From: Pseudisothecium myosuroides
Taxonomy: Eukaryota; Streptophyta; Bryopsida; Hypnales; Lembophyllaceae
DNA: 64,000 bases
Assembly (NCBI GenBank): GCA_951799445.1
Contig: OX637287.1
Span: 41,321,724-41,385,723, forward strand
Direction of reading: 5' to 3'
The position numbers were made by a program, and so were the translations under genes. Under the pieces are notes generated by a model. The model did not search any database and was not told the DNA's origin. It saw only the letters and a list, made by a program, of their open reading frames with translations. Each line of letters begins with the position of its first letter. Within the stretch, counting starts at the first letter, position 1. Below, piece by piece: positions 12,393 to 24,520 of the stretch.

Positions 12393-12974
12393 TTAACCCC
12401 TAAATGCCCAAGGCACCAAATTTTTGTGTTGACAATACTTTGAAGTTAAATAAAACCTTACCAAGTTGCTATTTTTAATAATTTATATTTTTGAAAAATT
12501 ATTTTTGGAGTCTAATTTTAGAGTCAAAAGTCCAATTTCGAAAATGACTGATTATGATTTTTCTATTAAAGATTTTGTGCAAGGGTGTCCATGGTAATCT
12601 TGACTTTCTGTATTTTTGAGGGCTAATGAAAATGAACCTCAAATACCTTAAATTTTTGGAGAAAAAATCACCTTAAAAATTCATTAAAAAAAATTGTAGA
12701 GTAGATTTTTAGAAGCTGTAAATTGATTGGGATTATGCATGTTTGGTCCTTTAACCTCATATTTTTTTGGTGACCAACTTTTTAGATTTGGTATATGAAA
12801 AGAGGATTGAAAGACTTCAAGTCACTTTTGTAGTTTTAACACCTTTATGTTCAAACATTATAATCTTTCAATTCATAAGTGATATAGATATAACTTATCA
12901 AAATGTTGGCTTTTTGTTCAGCTTAGAGCAAATTCCTAGAAGCTCAAAAAAGGCCTTGGGCATTTAGGGGTTAA
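12393..12974. mobile_element. TTAA-flanked element, subfamily B, copy 4
   Basis: 582 bases with TTAA at both edges, left end TTAACCCCTAAATGCCCAAG and right end CCTTGGGCATTTAGGGGTTAA. In reverse it matches the copy at 11257-11915 closely. Its flanks (GTATGGTTGGATATGC before, TTCAATAGAAATTGCAG after) resemble the right portion of a decayed subfamily A element, so it too appears nested. Confidence 0.8.
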
Positions 12975-13693
12975 ATTAGAAAATAAAATTAAAAAATATT
13001 TTTGCTCTTTTCAATAGAAATTGCAGAATATTATTATTAAATTTTGACTTGATTGTGAGCAATTACACTTCTACAGATCCCACTATACATATATCTCTCT
13101 CTCAAAATTCATGCATAAACTAAATTCCTCTCTCCATACCTCAAACACTAATTGGCTAGAGAAGCTATAAAGACATTTTGTTTAGTGTAATGTATTTGTT
13201 CAAAACAGCAGAAATTGTTTATTATTTTGAAATGAATAATTTTAGTGATGTTACCAAATACATATATTAAGGAATAATCACCTTAAATCAAGTGAAATTG
13301 CTCTGACAACCATCATTATATACGGAAGAACTCTCATTTTTTATTGTATGAATAAAAATTACACATAAAAGAGGTGAAATCTAAGAATGAAGTTTGAATA
13401 TAATACATAAAAGGGATAAGTGGACAAACTTGAACATGTGAATTTCCTAAACCATGCCCTCATTCTTACGTTCACAATTTTGACAATGCCACAAACATCT
13501 ACTTATTCCTTGGATTGTTTAGGACTCACTTTTGAAAACATACTTTTGGAATTGGGTGATCCTACCATACCACTTCCTAAAGATGTGCAAATCTGCATTG
13601 CCACCCTAATCTGCAAAGTCCCAAACACTGCTAAAAGGATTTTGGGTCGTTTTTTTAAACCTAATTTCCATCTTCCTTTACTCTCCATAAATT
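12975..13693. other. AT-rich spacer
   Basis: No gene seen. The open frame at 13420-13704 lacks any recognisable domain. Confidence 0.4.
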
Positions 13694-13718
13694 CTAAACC
13701 CTAAACCTAACCTAACCT
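13694..13718. repeat. telomere-like motif cluster (CCCTAAA orientation)
   Basis: Contains TAAACCCTAAACC followed by TAACCTAACC. This is the plant telomere repeat on the C-rich strand, equivalent to the telo-box often found near transcription starts of plant genes. Confidence 0.7.
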
Positions 13719-14312
13719 TAAATTTCTCTCTTGGGTCTCAGCCCCTAATGTTCTCGCCACCTCCCTTCTCCCACATTCGTAGCCGTTGCAAGAGCTTTGG
13801 CTCAGCCGACACCATAGAAGTTTATTACAAACGCTTCTTTGTGGTTGTCAAGATATCTCCACAATTAGTAGCAAACTGTTAGATTGTTCTGAAGGTGTTG
13901 CTTTCAACTAGTGTACCAGCGGAGGCCCAAGCATTTTTTGTGAGTCCTGCATTGTGAGTGTTTTCCGATTTGTGGTGTCACTTGCTTGTGGATCGATGTA
14001 TTTTGTTTCCAATTTAAGTGCTTTAAGGATGTGCAGAGACTCAAGACCTCATCCTTTCATGAGCTCTTAGAGAGTGAGCACTTTGGCATCCATGTGATTT
14101 GTAAGGTGTTGTGCTGCCTTTCATTGTTTGCGTTTCCACTGATCGGGGTAGAGGAGTCAAAACAGAACTCACATTGTGTCCACATTGTTAGATTTGAAGC
14201 TGCGGTGGCCTTCGGGATCCACTTCATCGCAAAGAGATCTAACCACATCATTGGTGTCCTGACTTGTAGGTGTGCGTTTTCTTGACGAAGAGTATTGTGT
14301 CTCATAGGTTGG

Positions 14313-14789
14313 ATGGCTCCCGGGAGTGCAACCCCTTACGTGAGTGATGCCTGCAAGGACATGTTTCTTGTAATTCATGAAACTGAAGAGCAGACCAAGG
14401 TCGTGGGCACTTACCCGTCGGAGGAGGAGGCCTTCTTAGTGGCGCTGCAGAACCAGGTTGGTGTGTTCAAATCTGTAATGGAGAAGATGCTGGTTCAAGT
14501 ATTAGAAGACTGCGCAGATCGGTCTCTGGAGTGGAAGCTCAAAATGCTGCAGGAAGCTATGGAAGCATACTTCCATGACGTGGGATTGGAGCCTCTGACA
14601 GACTACTTCCTCGTCACCAATCAGCAAGTCTCGGACTCAGTGGCTAACAAGAGGAAGATGTTTGCAGATTTGAGAGGAGCGTCCAAGTTGGCGAAGCTGA
14701 ACAGTAGCTGTGGGGCAGCGAGCACCATTGCTGTGAGCTCCATGTCCAGATACATGTATGAGACCTTGCCCTTTGGTAGGTCGGGATGA
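14313..14789 (+). CDS. hypothetical protein, low confidence
   Basis: An ATG at 14313 opens a 158-aa frame. GC content and codon use rise compared with the flanks, and the product is compositionally protein-like: a helical, acidic middle (VMEKMLVQVLEDCADRSLEW) followed by a small polar tail. I recognise no family. The frame crosses a good splice donor (TTTG|GTAGGT near 14775), so the real gene could continue into another exon and the stop at 14789 may be intronic. Telomere-like motifs flank the block on both sides (13694 and 14893). It could be a small lineage-specific gene or a gene fragment. Confidence 0.4.
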   Translation: MAPGSATPYVSDACKDMFLVIHETEEQTKVVGTYPSEEEAFLVALQNQVGVFKSVMEKMLVQVLEDCADRSLEWKLKMLQEAMEAYFHDVGLEPLTDYFLVTNQQVSDSVANKRKMFADLRGASKLAKLNSSCGAASTIAVSSMSRYMYETLPFGRSG

Positions 14790-14892
14790 GACCAAAATCT
14801 CCTGGATGCAAATCTGCAGTCTCCTTTGGAAGCAAACAGGTCTGCATGGAAGTTTTGATAAGCAAACATAGGAACATGCGGTAATATGAGTT

Positions 14893-14918
14893 TTTAGGGT
14901 TAGGGTTTTAGGGTTTAA
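14893..14918. repeat. telomere-like motif cluster (TTTAGGG orientation)
   Basis: Contains TTTAGGGTTAGGGTTTTAGGG and GGGTTTAAGG, the G-rich strand orientation, facing away from the cluster at 13694. Confidence 0.7.
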
Positions 14919-16840
14919 GGTGTCCTTAAAACTGTAGGTGTGCTCTCCTTAACTTGTAGCAAGAGGTGAAAGAGGGTCTTACAGGGAGGACATGACGGCA
15001 AGCTAGCAAGTGGGCTTCACAATAGGAAGGCCATGAAGGTGTGTCAGATGCCAATGCATGACCACCATTTTAAAGATGTGGGACAACATTGTGGACGTTC
15101 GTGTAGACGACAACTTGGTGAGTAGGATCTTCAAGCAGACCTCCTTCACTGATTTTTGCAGAACCATTTTTTTATAGGGTAAGGCACAAACAAATTGATT
15201 TTTGTAGAACAATATTTACATTCAGTTTTAATTCAAGGCTGATATGTCCGGAAATGAAGAAAACCACCTGTTCACTACGACGCGTTCAGACTTTGCTTCC
15301 ACAGATTTTGAGAAGTTTTGTGGAGATTTTGCTATGTGTTACTTGGAAATAATGTACCTGTACAATTTGACGGTGAGTTCTTCGTCTAACGAGTCTATAT
15401 CATCAGACTCAATGATATTGGTAACATAAAGATTTTCCTTGAACTCTGAAGCTGAGACATTGAGTTGTTAGCTGGTATAACTAGTTAAGTGTTATTGTGA
15501 AGATGTATGGAACTATGGATATAACTTCTAAATAGTGTCAGGAGCCATTGTTTTGTTGTACTGAGCTGCAGTCGAGTAACCCGGAGTGAAGCCACCACGG
15601 CCACTTCTACTTGCCAAACAAACTGAACTACCAGACGTTGTACTGAAATTCTAATGCTTCTTGAAGACCTCATCTGACGACTCTGTAGTTCTGATAACGA
15701 CTATTCTTTACAAGAGCAGACACAAATTCATGTTCACATTTGGTTTGCAAGTTGCTATTGCGATGCGCTTCTGGTGGAAGAAGACCGCGCTTGCCATCTG
15801 CTGTCAGAACAGTGAAACAGCAGCATTGCGAAGCTGAATTTGATCAAGAAATCTGTGAAAACTGATGGACTAATTCATGACAGGATTTTTCATGAAATGC
15901 TGTCAGATTTAAAGTGACATACCATATTTAAAAGTGCCTCCCAGTAGATGGGAGGATATATCATACTTAAATGTGTAATCCAAAGCTTGTGTGATCTTGT
16001 GCCTTCTAACAATTCTCTCCTGCAGTTGTCAAAAGAAAACCCCTCATAATTTTTTGCGCTTCTAGAAGCATAGTAATTTTAAAAGCTACATAACTGAGAC
16101 TTGATCACAACGGTTCGCATCCTTTGACATCAGTCGACATTACAAACTGGAAAGCTTGACATGGACTCTTGAGGGTGACAAATCAACTTCTAGCCACTTC
16201 GACTAACAACTCAGCCATCAATGTCAATAGCTGTGAGAAGTGCACAGTACACGACGACTTCAGAACCTTCTGTGGATAATTTCCAAAGGCGATCACCATG
16301 TGTACAAACTTATCAATTTAATTGGATATAGGTTCAACAGTATTCGAATATCTGTACAAGAGTGCAAACTATCGACGACGTGAACAGAAAGCGGCTAAGT
16401 TTAAGGTCGTAATAGCTACAGTACAAAACCACAGGGATACCAATCGCAAATTTATTGCAAGGCAACTAAATAAATGTGAGCAAGTAAGGTAGGATCAGTT
16501 AAAGCGAAACACCGGCTCAAGTGTGCCCTAATAAAACTAACACTAATTAAAAAAATGTACAGTTCGAGGATAATAAAATTAGGGCTTGTGGATGATGAAG
16601 ATATACCGATTAGACTTTGAACTCTTATAACTTTTGCATACAGTACTCAAATATCGTGGCTGGATTCCACTTACGCTCAGTCTCACTCATTGACCCAAAA
16701 AAAAGACCTCACACAGAGTCGAATAGCTCATCCTCCCTTATCACCACAGAATGATCAGGGACGAAACCATGGCACTCCGCACAATTTGGAGGAGTCAATG
16801 AAAATTTTACTAAGAAATTGAAAAAGAAATCGGTAGAGCT
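14919..16840. other. spacer downstream of TIC20, no gene supported
   Basis: Higher GC than the transposon-rich spacers but with only short frames on either strand. It may hold untranslated sequence of the TIC20 gene at its right end; nothing else is recognised. Confidence 0.4.
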
Positions 16841-17596
16841 CTACACTTGCTGGTCCGCCGCCTCTGCTACTAAGGGCAGTCGTGGGGTCTTGCCAAGAAT
16901 ACACGACACTATACCGAAGACGAAGCAGGCCACCAAGAACAAAAACACGCAGTTGTAAAACACGACGAGGAGCTCGAAGCCAATTCCGCCCCGCGGCGTG
17001 AACGTGCGTTCCACAAGAGTCGGGAAGATGAGAAGCACGTCCAACACCACAGCCTGCATGGCGTTGAACCGCACGTACCGGCTGAAATTAGGGTTTCGCA
17101 CCACCGCCAAGTAGAGTCCGAAGAAGGCGATGAAATTCGAGAACGGGAAGCTCTTGTACACCGACAGCAACGGGAACAGCGGCGTCAACAGCCTCTCCGC
17201 CACGGGGAACTGCAAGAACAAGTAGCGCCCGTACTGAAGGCCATCGAAAAGAGGCAAGAAATACCCCAATGCAGCGATCACGCGCTCCGCGGCGTTCACG
17301 CTGTCACCCTGCCCCCCCGCCTGCGCGCTCACATCCGAACGCCGGGTCCCCGTAGAGAAAACTCCAGTCGATGAGGGAGACGTCTGTTGTGTAAACGATG
17401 ATAACCCTAATTTGGTGGTGCTTCCCAATGGTCCGTGGTTGCTGCGAAGCGCTGCATTCAACCGCGGTCGGGAGAAAGCTCCCCTACAAGCCCATAATTT
17501 TGGAGAGATTCGGCCGGAAGCTGCAGCTGGAGAACTGAAGCGCTGGGGGAAGAGCAACGACGAGCTTCCCACTCCAACGGACGACGCCATCGCCAT
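16841..17596 (-). CDS. TIC20-II: TIC20-II, chloroplast inner-envelope translocon component
   Basis: Single exon. The mature part begins near VNAAERVIAALGYFLPLFDGLQYGRYLF and carries FSNFIAFFGLYLAVVRNPNFSRYVRFNAMQ, VLDVLLIFPTLV, a long C-terminal hydrophobic segment and ILGKTPRLPLVAEAA. Around four membrane spans and the SRYVRFNAMQA motif are typical of TIC20-II rather than TIC20-I, IV or V. TIC20 forms part of the channel that imports proteins across the plastid inner envelope. I chose ATG 17596 (MAMASSVG, 251 aa) because it starts a Ser/Ala/Arg-rich, acid-poor stretch that fits a transit peptide. The frame remains open to an ATG at 17818, which would add 74 residues including acidic ones; those are more likely leader. 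Confidence 0.9.
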   Translation of the reverse strand: MAMASSVGVGSSSLLFPQRFSSPAAASGRISPKLWACRGAFSRPRLNAALRSNHGPLGSTTKLGLSSFTQQTSPSSTGVFSTGTRRSDVSAQAGGQGDSVNAAERVIAALGYFLPLFDGLQYGRYLFLQFPVAERLLTPLFPLLSVYKSFPFSNFIAFFGLYLAVVRNPNFSRYVRFNAMQAVVLDVLLIFPTLVERTFTPRGGIGFELLVVFYNCVFLFLVACFVFGIVSCILGKTPRLPLVAEAADQQV

Positions 17597-18175
17597 TCTC
17601 GATGTGCGAAGGGAAGCAATGTGAGAAGCTTTGGAAATCTTAGTTTCGGAAGGGGAGAAGCAGTGGCAATGAAGATCACTGAATGCTGAGGACGCAACAC
17701 GTGGACTTGATGAGATGGGGTTGACTGCAGGCAGTGCAGGGTCACAAGGCTCTTCGTTTTTGAAGATTTGTGTAAAGTAAGGTACCCCCATAACCGACCG
17801 AATAAGGAATTTCGACATGATCTAGAGTAGTGAAGGCAAAACAAATATTTTTTCAGAGGTACATAAATTGAAAAGACACATTTTGCAAAAAATTTGGTAA
17901 TTTTATCGCTTAAATTGAAATTACTATGAATTTTGGGAGGCAAAAAGTGCGCCGGACCCATGGCCAATATATAGACTCTTCCAATTCCGATCATTCAATA
18001 ACTTTTTACCTAATCATTATTTCCCACTTTTTTTTTCACAACTTGGGACATGTGTCATGTATATTAGTTCCAACCTTGAAAATGAAAAAAAACAACATTC
18101 TAAGCGTAGTCGGAAATATGTGCATCTATAGGTTGGGAATGGGTCAATGGTCGGGAATGGGGGGGGGTTACCTTA
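17597..18175. other. 5' flank of TIC20-II
   Basis: Upstream region of the minus-strand TIC20 gene. It contains the in-frame extension to 17818 and then AT-rich DNA. A G-run at about 18161-18168 lies just before the next element. Confidence 0.4.
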
Positions 18176-18617
18176 AAGGTAGTATGCTCTAAAAGCGCCC
18201 CTGTTCTAAATGCGACCCCTATCTAGGACTGAGTTACATGTTGCATGAAATATCTAGTAGTGTTCAATGATGAGTTAGATAGGCTTAAATGGTCGCTTTT
18301 TTAGTAGACTACCTTAATCTACTTTTAATTGAAGGGACCATTTAAGAGTGATTGCCTTTTCGGGGAAGCTAAACTCCTTGAAAAAAATTTCAGTAAATTA
18401 TTGTATAAAGAAAAATGGAATGGGCATCTTACTCAAGTCATTTCATATTTTCTGGACCTGCATGGAATTAGTTACAATTTTTTGAAGTTGAAATGCAGTG
18501 GGTATTAAAAGCGACCTCCTCCTCAAATGTACATTTTTGAGACATTGAAGAAAGCAAAATGTATTTGTGTGGGATGATCACTTTTAAAGCATGGACGATT
18601 TTAGAGCAGACTACCTT
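18176..18617. mobile_element. AAGGTA-type inverted-repeat element
   Basis: Left end AAGGTAGTATGCTCTAAAAG; right end on the opposite strand AAGGTAGTCTGCTCTAAAAT. Length is 442 bases and the interior is homologous to 2492-2812. A second internal copy of the end, AGTAGACTACCTT at 18303-18315, suggests a rearranged or partly duplicated terminus. Confidence 0.65.
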
Positions 18618-19592
18618 ATTTGTGCATACTCAATACCTCAATTAGCAAAATACAAACTTGAAGTCAACTATCCTTGTCCAATTTTAGTTTATTTAATTTT
18701 CCAAGAATTAAAAAGATTATTGGGATAATTTGTACCTATATTAACAACCGTATCCACATCTATATTCATATGTATGCATGTCCATATTGGTATACACATA
18801 TATATTGTATATGTATATATCCATCTCTATATATCAGTATCTAAACTTGTATACGTATTTATATCCACATTTGTACCTATATACGTAATTAATACTAGTA
18901 ACTTACCAAGCTAAATCCTTCAATTTCATTTTATTTCTCTCCCATTTGGCTCCCAACTTCTAAACAACTTGTGGTTGGTGTTTTTTGATGGTGTAAGTCA
19001 TATCACGTAAAGCTAAGCAAATTTCATTGACAACTATAATTATTAGCTAGGTAGTTTTCATTGTTTAATCGTATGTAGAAAATTTGTAACTATGATTGGA
19101 TGGAGTTCAAGAATAGCATTTGAATATTATATCCCAAAGTGCAAAAGGTATAAGAGGCCAAAATGAATTGTAAATTCATCCCTTAAATTCAATAGACATT
19201 GTAAAACTCTCCTATCAAATTACTTGGAGGAATAACTATTGTAGAGAAAATATGCAAGGATAAAAAAACACATTGTACGTGGCTATTTTATATAGAAAAA
19301 CAATACAAATCAAAAGTTGGTTGGAATATAAAAAATTGTTGGAATGAAATTGTTTATGAGCTATTTTCCTTAAGTCACTAATGATCTAAAATCAATTTAA
19401 TCAAAATTTGTCATATTTCTTTTTCGTTAATTAACTCTACCATAATAAGACTGTAGCAATTTTAAATGTGATCACTATATAGTTTATTAATTTTATCAAG
19501 TTATTTTTCAAGAATGTATGACATTAAAAAAATCTTTTAAATGTAAATAATAGAAATTTTGAAAATTTCTAGTTGAATATAATTATATTTGT
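18618..19592. other. AT-rich spacer with TATA/ATGTAT-rich stretch
   Basis: At 18745-18895 short units such as TATATCCA, ATATGTATA and TATACGTA recur irregularly, giving a microsatellite-like tract. No gene seen. Confidence 0.4.
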
Positions 19593-20226
19593 TACTCCTT
19601 CCATCCCAAAATGATTTTTCTATTGGCATGAATTTGTTGTCCCAAAAAGATCTTCATGGTGTGACATGTTAAAAAGGGCCTAAAAATTAAATCTTGAAAA
19701 TTTTAAAGTACTTAAATACTATGGATTTGCCAGGGTACTTTATTATAAATTTATTTTAAGATTCCCTTCTAACCTAGTCCCATCTTCTTCTAATCAGACC
19801 CTATCCCCTTCCAATCGGAATAAAACTATTCTAGAACATGGTCCACTTCCTAGGCATTCACCTAATTCAAGCATGTACAAATTTACTAGGCCCCATCAAT
19901 TTGCAGGCGCCCATCGAATCGATTAGAGATAGCCCACCAATGCGGGAATGATGACAAGGCAACACATCACAACAAACACAAGTGGAAACTTTACCATGCT
20001 GACAAGATCAATGGCCACCGGTATTCCCCAAGAAAGCCTCCCAAATTCCACTTTTTAAAGTCTTAGAACTATATATCAAAAATTAATCCAGAACCGAAAA
20101 TTCTAAGACAGTAGGAGAGCATTGAATTCCACTTACACTTCTAAATGGATTTTAAAAATAAATATTTTCAAGATTAAACGAGAACATTTAATCTTATAGG
20201 AAGATCATTTTGGAACAAAATAAAAT
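19593..20226. mobile_element. Stowaway-like element (tentative)
   Basis: The left end TACTCCTTCCATCCCAAAAT resembles the classic plant Stowaway (Tc1/mariner) terminus. Near 20226 the opposite strand reads TTTTGTTCCAAAATGATCTT, which pairs with the left end imperfectly. Boundaries and target duplication are unclear. Confidence 0.4.
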
Positions 20227-21702
20227 ATAGATTTATCATTACAATATTTTGAATATCAATAATTATGATATGATTTCTTTTCTCTATTGATACATTTTTT
20301 ATCCTCCTCAGCACTTCCTAAACGATTTACTGTATTTCAACTCCTCTAGGTCTAGAAGTGTCTACTTTTGTCAATTTGGGCACTTGGGTTTTAAATAATT
20401 TAAATATTGAACTTACGCAATTAGACACCTGAACCCACGGTTCTACCTAAGACCGTGCTGCAAGAACTCTCGTACCGTGAGAAATTAGGGTTTACAAATG
20501 AGCACCACGTTTTGTCGACGAAGCGAGTTCTTCCACCACTGCCCAGCTCCGTGATTGCGAGTGCTGGTCTCCTCGTAAATTGCTCTTTCATTTTCGTTCA
20601 ATTGGAGATACCGCCTCAGTCTCTTGTTCGATTCGTTCACTTGAAGTTGCGGCGATTCCATCTCGTGGTACAGTAAATTCATTCTTCTATCGCTTGTGAA
20701 AAATTTGTAGCTCTTCAATTCCAATTCTTCCTCGAGCTGCCGGCTCTGCACCCTTTTCCCGGCGTCGGGAGGTTTGCTTCTTCCGATTGAGTGTAATGCC
20801 GTCTGGGAGTGCGGTGGTTTGAAATTGGTGTGTTAATTCCGATTGAGTGTAATGTTGTCTGGGACTGCGGTGGTTTGAAATTGGTGGATGGATTCTTCCT
20901 TTTGTTTGCGGTAATTGACATTTGCTGGTTTAGTTAAGCATTGGAGGAGTTTCCGTGTCGATGATGCCAGATTTTGTTAGGTGGTTTGGACAGATTACTG
21001 AGATTTAGATCCTTGAGGATAATTCACCTCTTCGTGAGTTAGCAATTCTCATTCTGGTTTATATAATTGTGTGCAAGTGTATCGCACGTTTCAGTACTGT
21101 TTCCCCTGTTGTTGGTACTCGTGATTCCGTTGTTACTGTTGAGGATGATTTAGGTCATTTCTGTCTCGTTTGCGAGTTTTCAAACGAGTTTTTCAATTTT
21201 CTTGGTGTCTAGGGTTTAGCAATGGTTTACAATTCTCTTCTGAAATCAATTACAGTTTGTTATATGTCATGTCATAATGCTAAGATTCGTGTTACATATA
21301 GTTATCCTGCATTTAACGTGATTCAGCTGGTGCTGTTGAGGTTGATGAGTTCATTTCGTTGTCGCTTGCACGTTTTCGATCGACATGTAGGGAGTTGTAA
21401 ATTTTCTTGGATCTTATGGTTGGGCTTTGGTTTACATTTCTCTTCTGAAATCGATTAGAATTTGCTGTAATTCAATTCGTAACGCTAGGGTTTATAATTG
21501 ATATAACTATCTGAATTGAATGTGCAGGGGTATGCCATTTTGTATTATAATGTGAGTTATTACTGGCAAAGTATTGTAATTATACTGGTCCTGGAGGATT
21601 AGGGCGGAGAAAACTTACATTCCTACATCGGTCGTGGTTGAGGTTAGGGATAAAAGTACTTGTGCGGGACTCAGAGCTCAAGACGGAGCGGTCGTCTGGG
21701 AC
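20227..21702. other. upstream and leader region of the Abraxas-like gene
   Basis: Contains two near-identical GTTTGAAATTGGTG segments (about 20818-20886) preceded by TCCGATTGAGTGTAATG, a local direct duplication of about 60 bases, and several AGGGTTTA telo-box motifs (20486, 21209, 21488). A spliced 5' leader is plausible but exons cannot be fixed without transcripts. Confidence 0.4.
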
Positions 21703-23003
21703 ATGGCGCATGGCAGGCTCACACCCGATGGAGATGCCCCAGTTGATCGAGTTGCAGTGTCTGGTGCCGCTCTGGCAGCTTTGATGCAAGCAGTAAACTC
21801 CTCGTCAGGGGATTGTGACGGTGTTTTGTTTGGTCATGTTGAACGCAATACAACTTCAACAATGGTGGACGAAGACGTAGGTGCACAGACGTCTCACGAG
21901 ATATCAGCCGTCGTGACCGGCCATTTCTGTTCTGGCGGGGTGACTAGCTTCTATGACGCGACTGGAAACATCGATGCAGTGAAATTTGCTCAAATGATTG
22001 GTGAGAGAGAAGCCAGGGGCGGAGATCCTCCCATTGGTTGGTTTGTTGGCCGAAGGGGATCAGCAATGAGACCTTCTATGCGAGAATTTACTGTTACAAC
22101 CAACTTGCGAAGCACACAATTTCGTGTACCTGAAGATACAGCTGTCAGTTCCGAGGATGGAAAAGTGAAGGATTCTCGTGATCTTCTTGGCGAGGGGAAT
22201 GGCCTGGCTAGTAAGGAAGTTGGTGTGGGAAGCAGAAAACCCTCTCACGAGGGTGCTGTATCGAAGTTGATTGGAATTCCCTCTTCCTCTCCTTGTATTT
22301 TTTTCCTCTTCACGGAGTCAACTGACACTAGTTCGATACAGACCCATGAGTACCGTGCATATCAGTACCGAACGAAACTTTCAGGAGCTGGGTGTTTCGA
22401 ATCCCGCTCTGTCAGAATTGTAAATATTGGTCCTGCAGTGGTAAATCGTGGATTGTATGATTCATTTGCGCCTGTAGCACCATTTCCATGGTTTCTGAAG
22501 TCTTCAGCATTGGATGATGAGAGCTCCGACGAGGGGTTAAGAAGACTGAGTATGGTTCCTCACAATGCCGATGTACAAATGGAAGGGCTTCAAGAGGCGG
22601 ACCAAGCTCTCCTGGATATGTACTCTCAAGATTTTTCAGTAGATAGATTACACAGTTTAATAAGAACAGAGGGAGAGGGAGGCAGCGTCAGGGAGCTCGA
22701 AGCTTTGTACAGGACCATGTTAAGTAAACTTGACGTGCTGGCAAAGCAAGTTTGTGAAGGGAATGAAGTCATTTTTGAGCAGGTTTGATTTCTTTTCTTA
22801 TTTCTATTTTCAAGGACTATATTCATGGTGCCATTGTGTTTTTTAGTGGTAGTCTAATTTTTCATGCAGGAGCAACTTCTAATATTGTTATCATTATGCA
22901 GGTTTTCTTGATATGACTTATTCATCTGACTTACCATTTCCCTCATTTTTTCTGACAGGAACTCGCAAATTCTAAGCTTAAAATGTCTCTTCAAAGGCGA
23001 TGA
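21703..23003 (+). CDS. Abraxas-like pseudo-MPN subunit of a BRCA1-A/BRISC-type complex
   Basis: Two exons, 21703-22782 and 22959-23003, joined in phase 0 (donor GTTTGA, acceptor CTGACAG), giving 374 aa. The N-terminal domain (VDRVAVSGAALAALM...GVLFGHVERN...VTSFYDATGNID...PIGWFVGRR...MREF) follows the MPN fold order of the FAM175/Abraxas family. The catalytic JAMM histidines are absent, as expected for Abraxas scaffolds, which hold the BRCC36 deubiquitinase. The C-terminal part (EGLQEADQALLDMYSQ...SVRELEALYRTMLSKLDVLAKQV) is a predicted coiled coil that continues into exon 2 (ELANSKLKMSLQRR). I chose ATG 21703; the frame is open further 5' but without another ATG. Whether it serves BRCA1-A or BRISC cannot be told. 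The SPxF-type BRCT-binding tail of animal Abraxas 1 is not present. Confidence 0.85.
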
Positions 23004-24520
23004 CATCATGGAGTTCTGCCGGTTACGTTAGATTTTAGTACTGCTATTGTACGGAGTTTTCAACCAGAAAGAGTCATGATGCTTGTTGGCTCTATTTTCT
23101 TGGAACTACCACAGCGTGAAATTTTCTCGTTGTGGTGGGTATTGTTCTTTTTAAATGCGAAAAGTAGTAAGGTTGTGGGGCTGCGTGTATCTTAGCAAGC
23201 TTTTTGGGACTTTAGAAGGTATATTAATCCTACTCTGCTGTTCATGTTTAGAATGTTACTGTCACGGCCATTTTTGACTCCAGTCATTCGGGTGGCTGAA
23301 AAGGTTGTAAAATCTGATCTGCACTTAAGGGCGCCTACAGCCAAGCTTACATAATGACTTGAACACATCGTCGATACACAGACACCAGCTTGGGGAGCTT
23401 TTTCGACTGTCCTTGAATGGTGTAAGGGTGGAATGCCTGCAGGACTTCGTTTGTCAATGGGAGAGGCAATAATTGTTTTCCTCAAGGACATTTTCTTTCC
23501 ACCCGTGTAGCATGAATAGGGAGTCGTTGTTTGTGAAGGTTATGTTCGAGCTATTTGTAGTCATCTTTTCAGTGTTTTTGGTGATTGTATGCAACAAATC
23601 CTGGTTCTTTTCTTCAGAGATGCATGCGATGTTGGACTTTTCTGTGTTCCGTTTGTAGATTTCATGTTGAGCTGGCGCAAAGATTGTGTGCATGTATCGT
23701 CAACAAATGAACCACGTGATTTCTAGTTGGCCTAAAAAAGTGGCTTACGGGGAGCTCATGCTGCGAAGTTCAGTTTTTTTCTTTTCAGTCAATCCGAACC
23801 CGGTAATCAATGTAAGCTTGGACGTGTGAATAGTGAGACTGGGTGTTTTATACCAGGTATCTCTTCGTCTGGATTTGCAGTTTTATTCAGGTTCCTTTCG
23901 TGACAAGTAGATTTGAGTCGAAGTTCAGTTGCAGCTTTCAGATATTTTTGTTTACTGAGCGATTCAATTCTTTTTGCATGAGTTTAGAAATTTACCATCA
24001 AAGATAATCTGTGGCAGCTCACACAGAAAATGATGAATTGATGTAACCTGAAAATTTGCCAATGTCACTGCCGCTATGGCTGGATGCAGTGCAGTAGCTT
24101 ATCCGGTTGCTGTCGTTCTTCTTCATAGTGCTGAATGGCGCACGAAGATTACTGTTGTGAAGTGGTCTTGAGTTGGTCTTTTGCGATGCCAGTTTGCAAA
24201 CCGAATCATTGCATGGTGTGAAAGAATTACTTGCTCAATCTATTTTGTTTCCTTTATTTCCTTGAGAAAAATCCAATATTGTCTGCATAACTACTTAACT
24301 CACAATCTTACGGTATTAGTGTTGAGGATTAGAGTGAAGGGAGGATTTTTAGGAGTTCTTGGAGATCAGCCATACAAACTATTAGCGGAGGGTGGAAGTG
24401 TGTATATTTGATGTAATTGGATAAATAATTTGGTCAATTGTTCACCATGCTACCCACCTTATGTTTCAAGTTTTTTTTGAGAAAAGATTCCATGGGTTGT
24501 CCCTCCAAGCATTGACATGC
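23004..24520. other. 3' flank of Abraxas-like gene, no further gene supported
   Basis: Moderate GC, with short open frames at 23192-23693 and 24181-24411 that resemble nothing known. Probably the 3' untranslated region followed by spacer. Confidence 0.4.

Noticed and set aside
21634..21702. GTG start extending the Abraxas-like protein
   Set aside because: Nuclear plant genes rarely start at GTG; the ATG at 21703 gives a natural N-terminus and the extra residues do not match the family.
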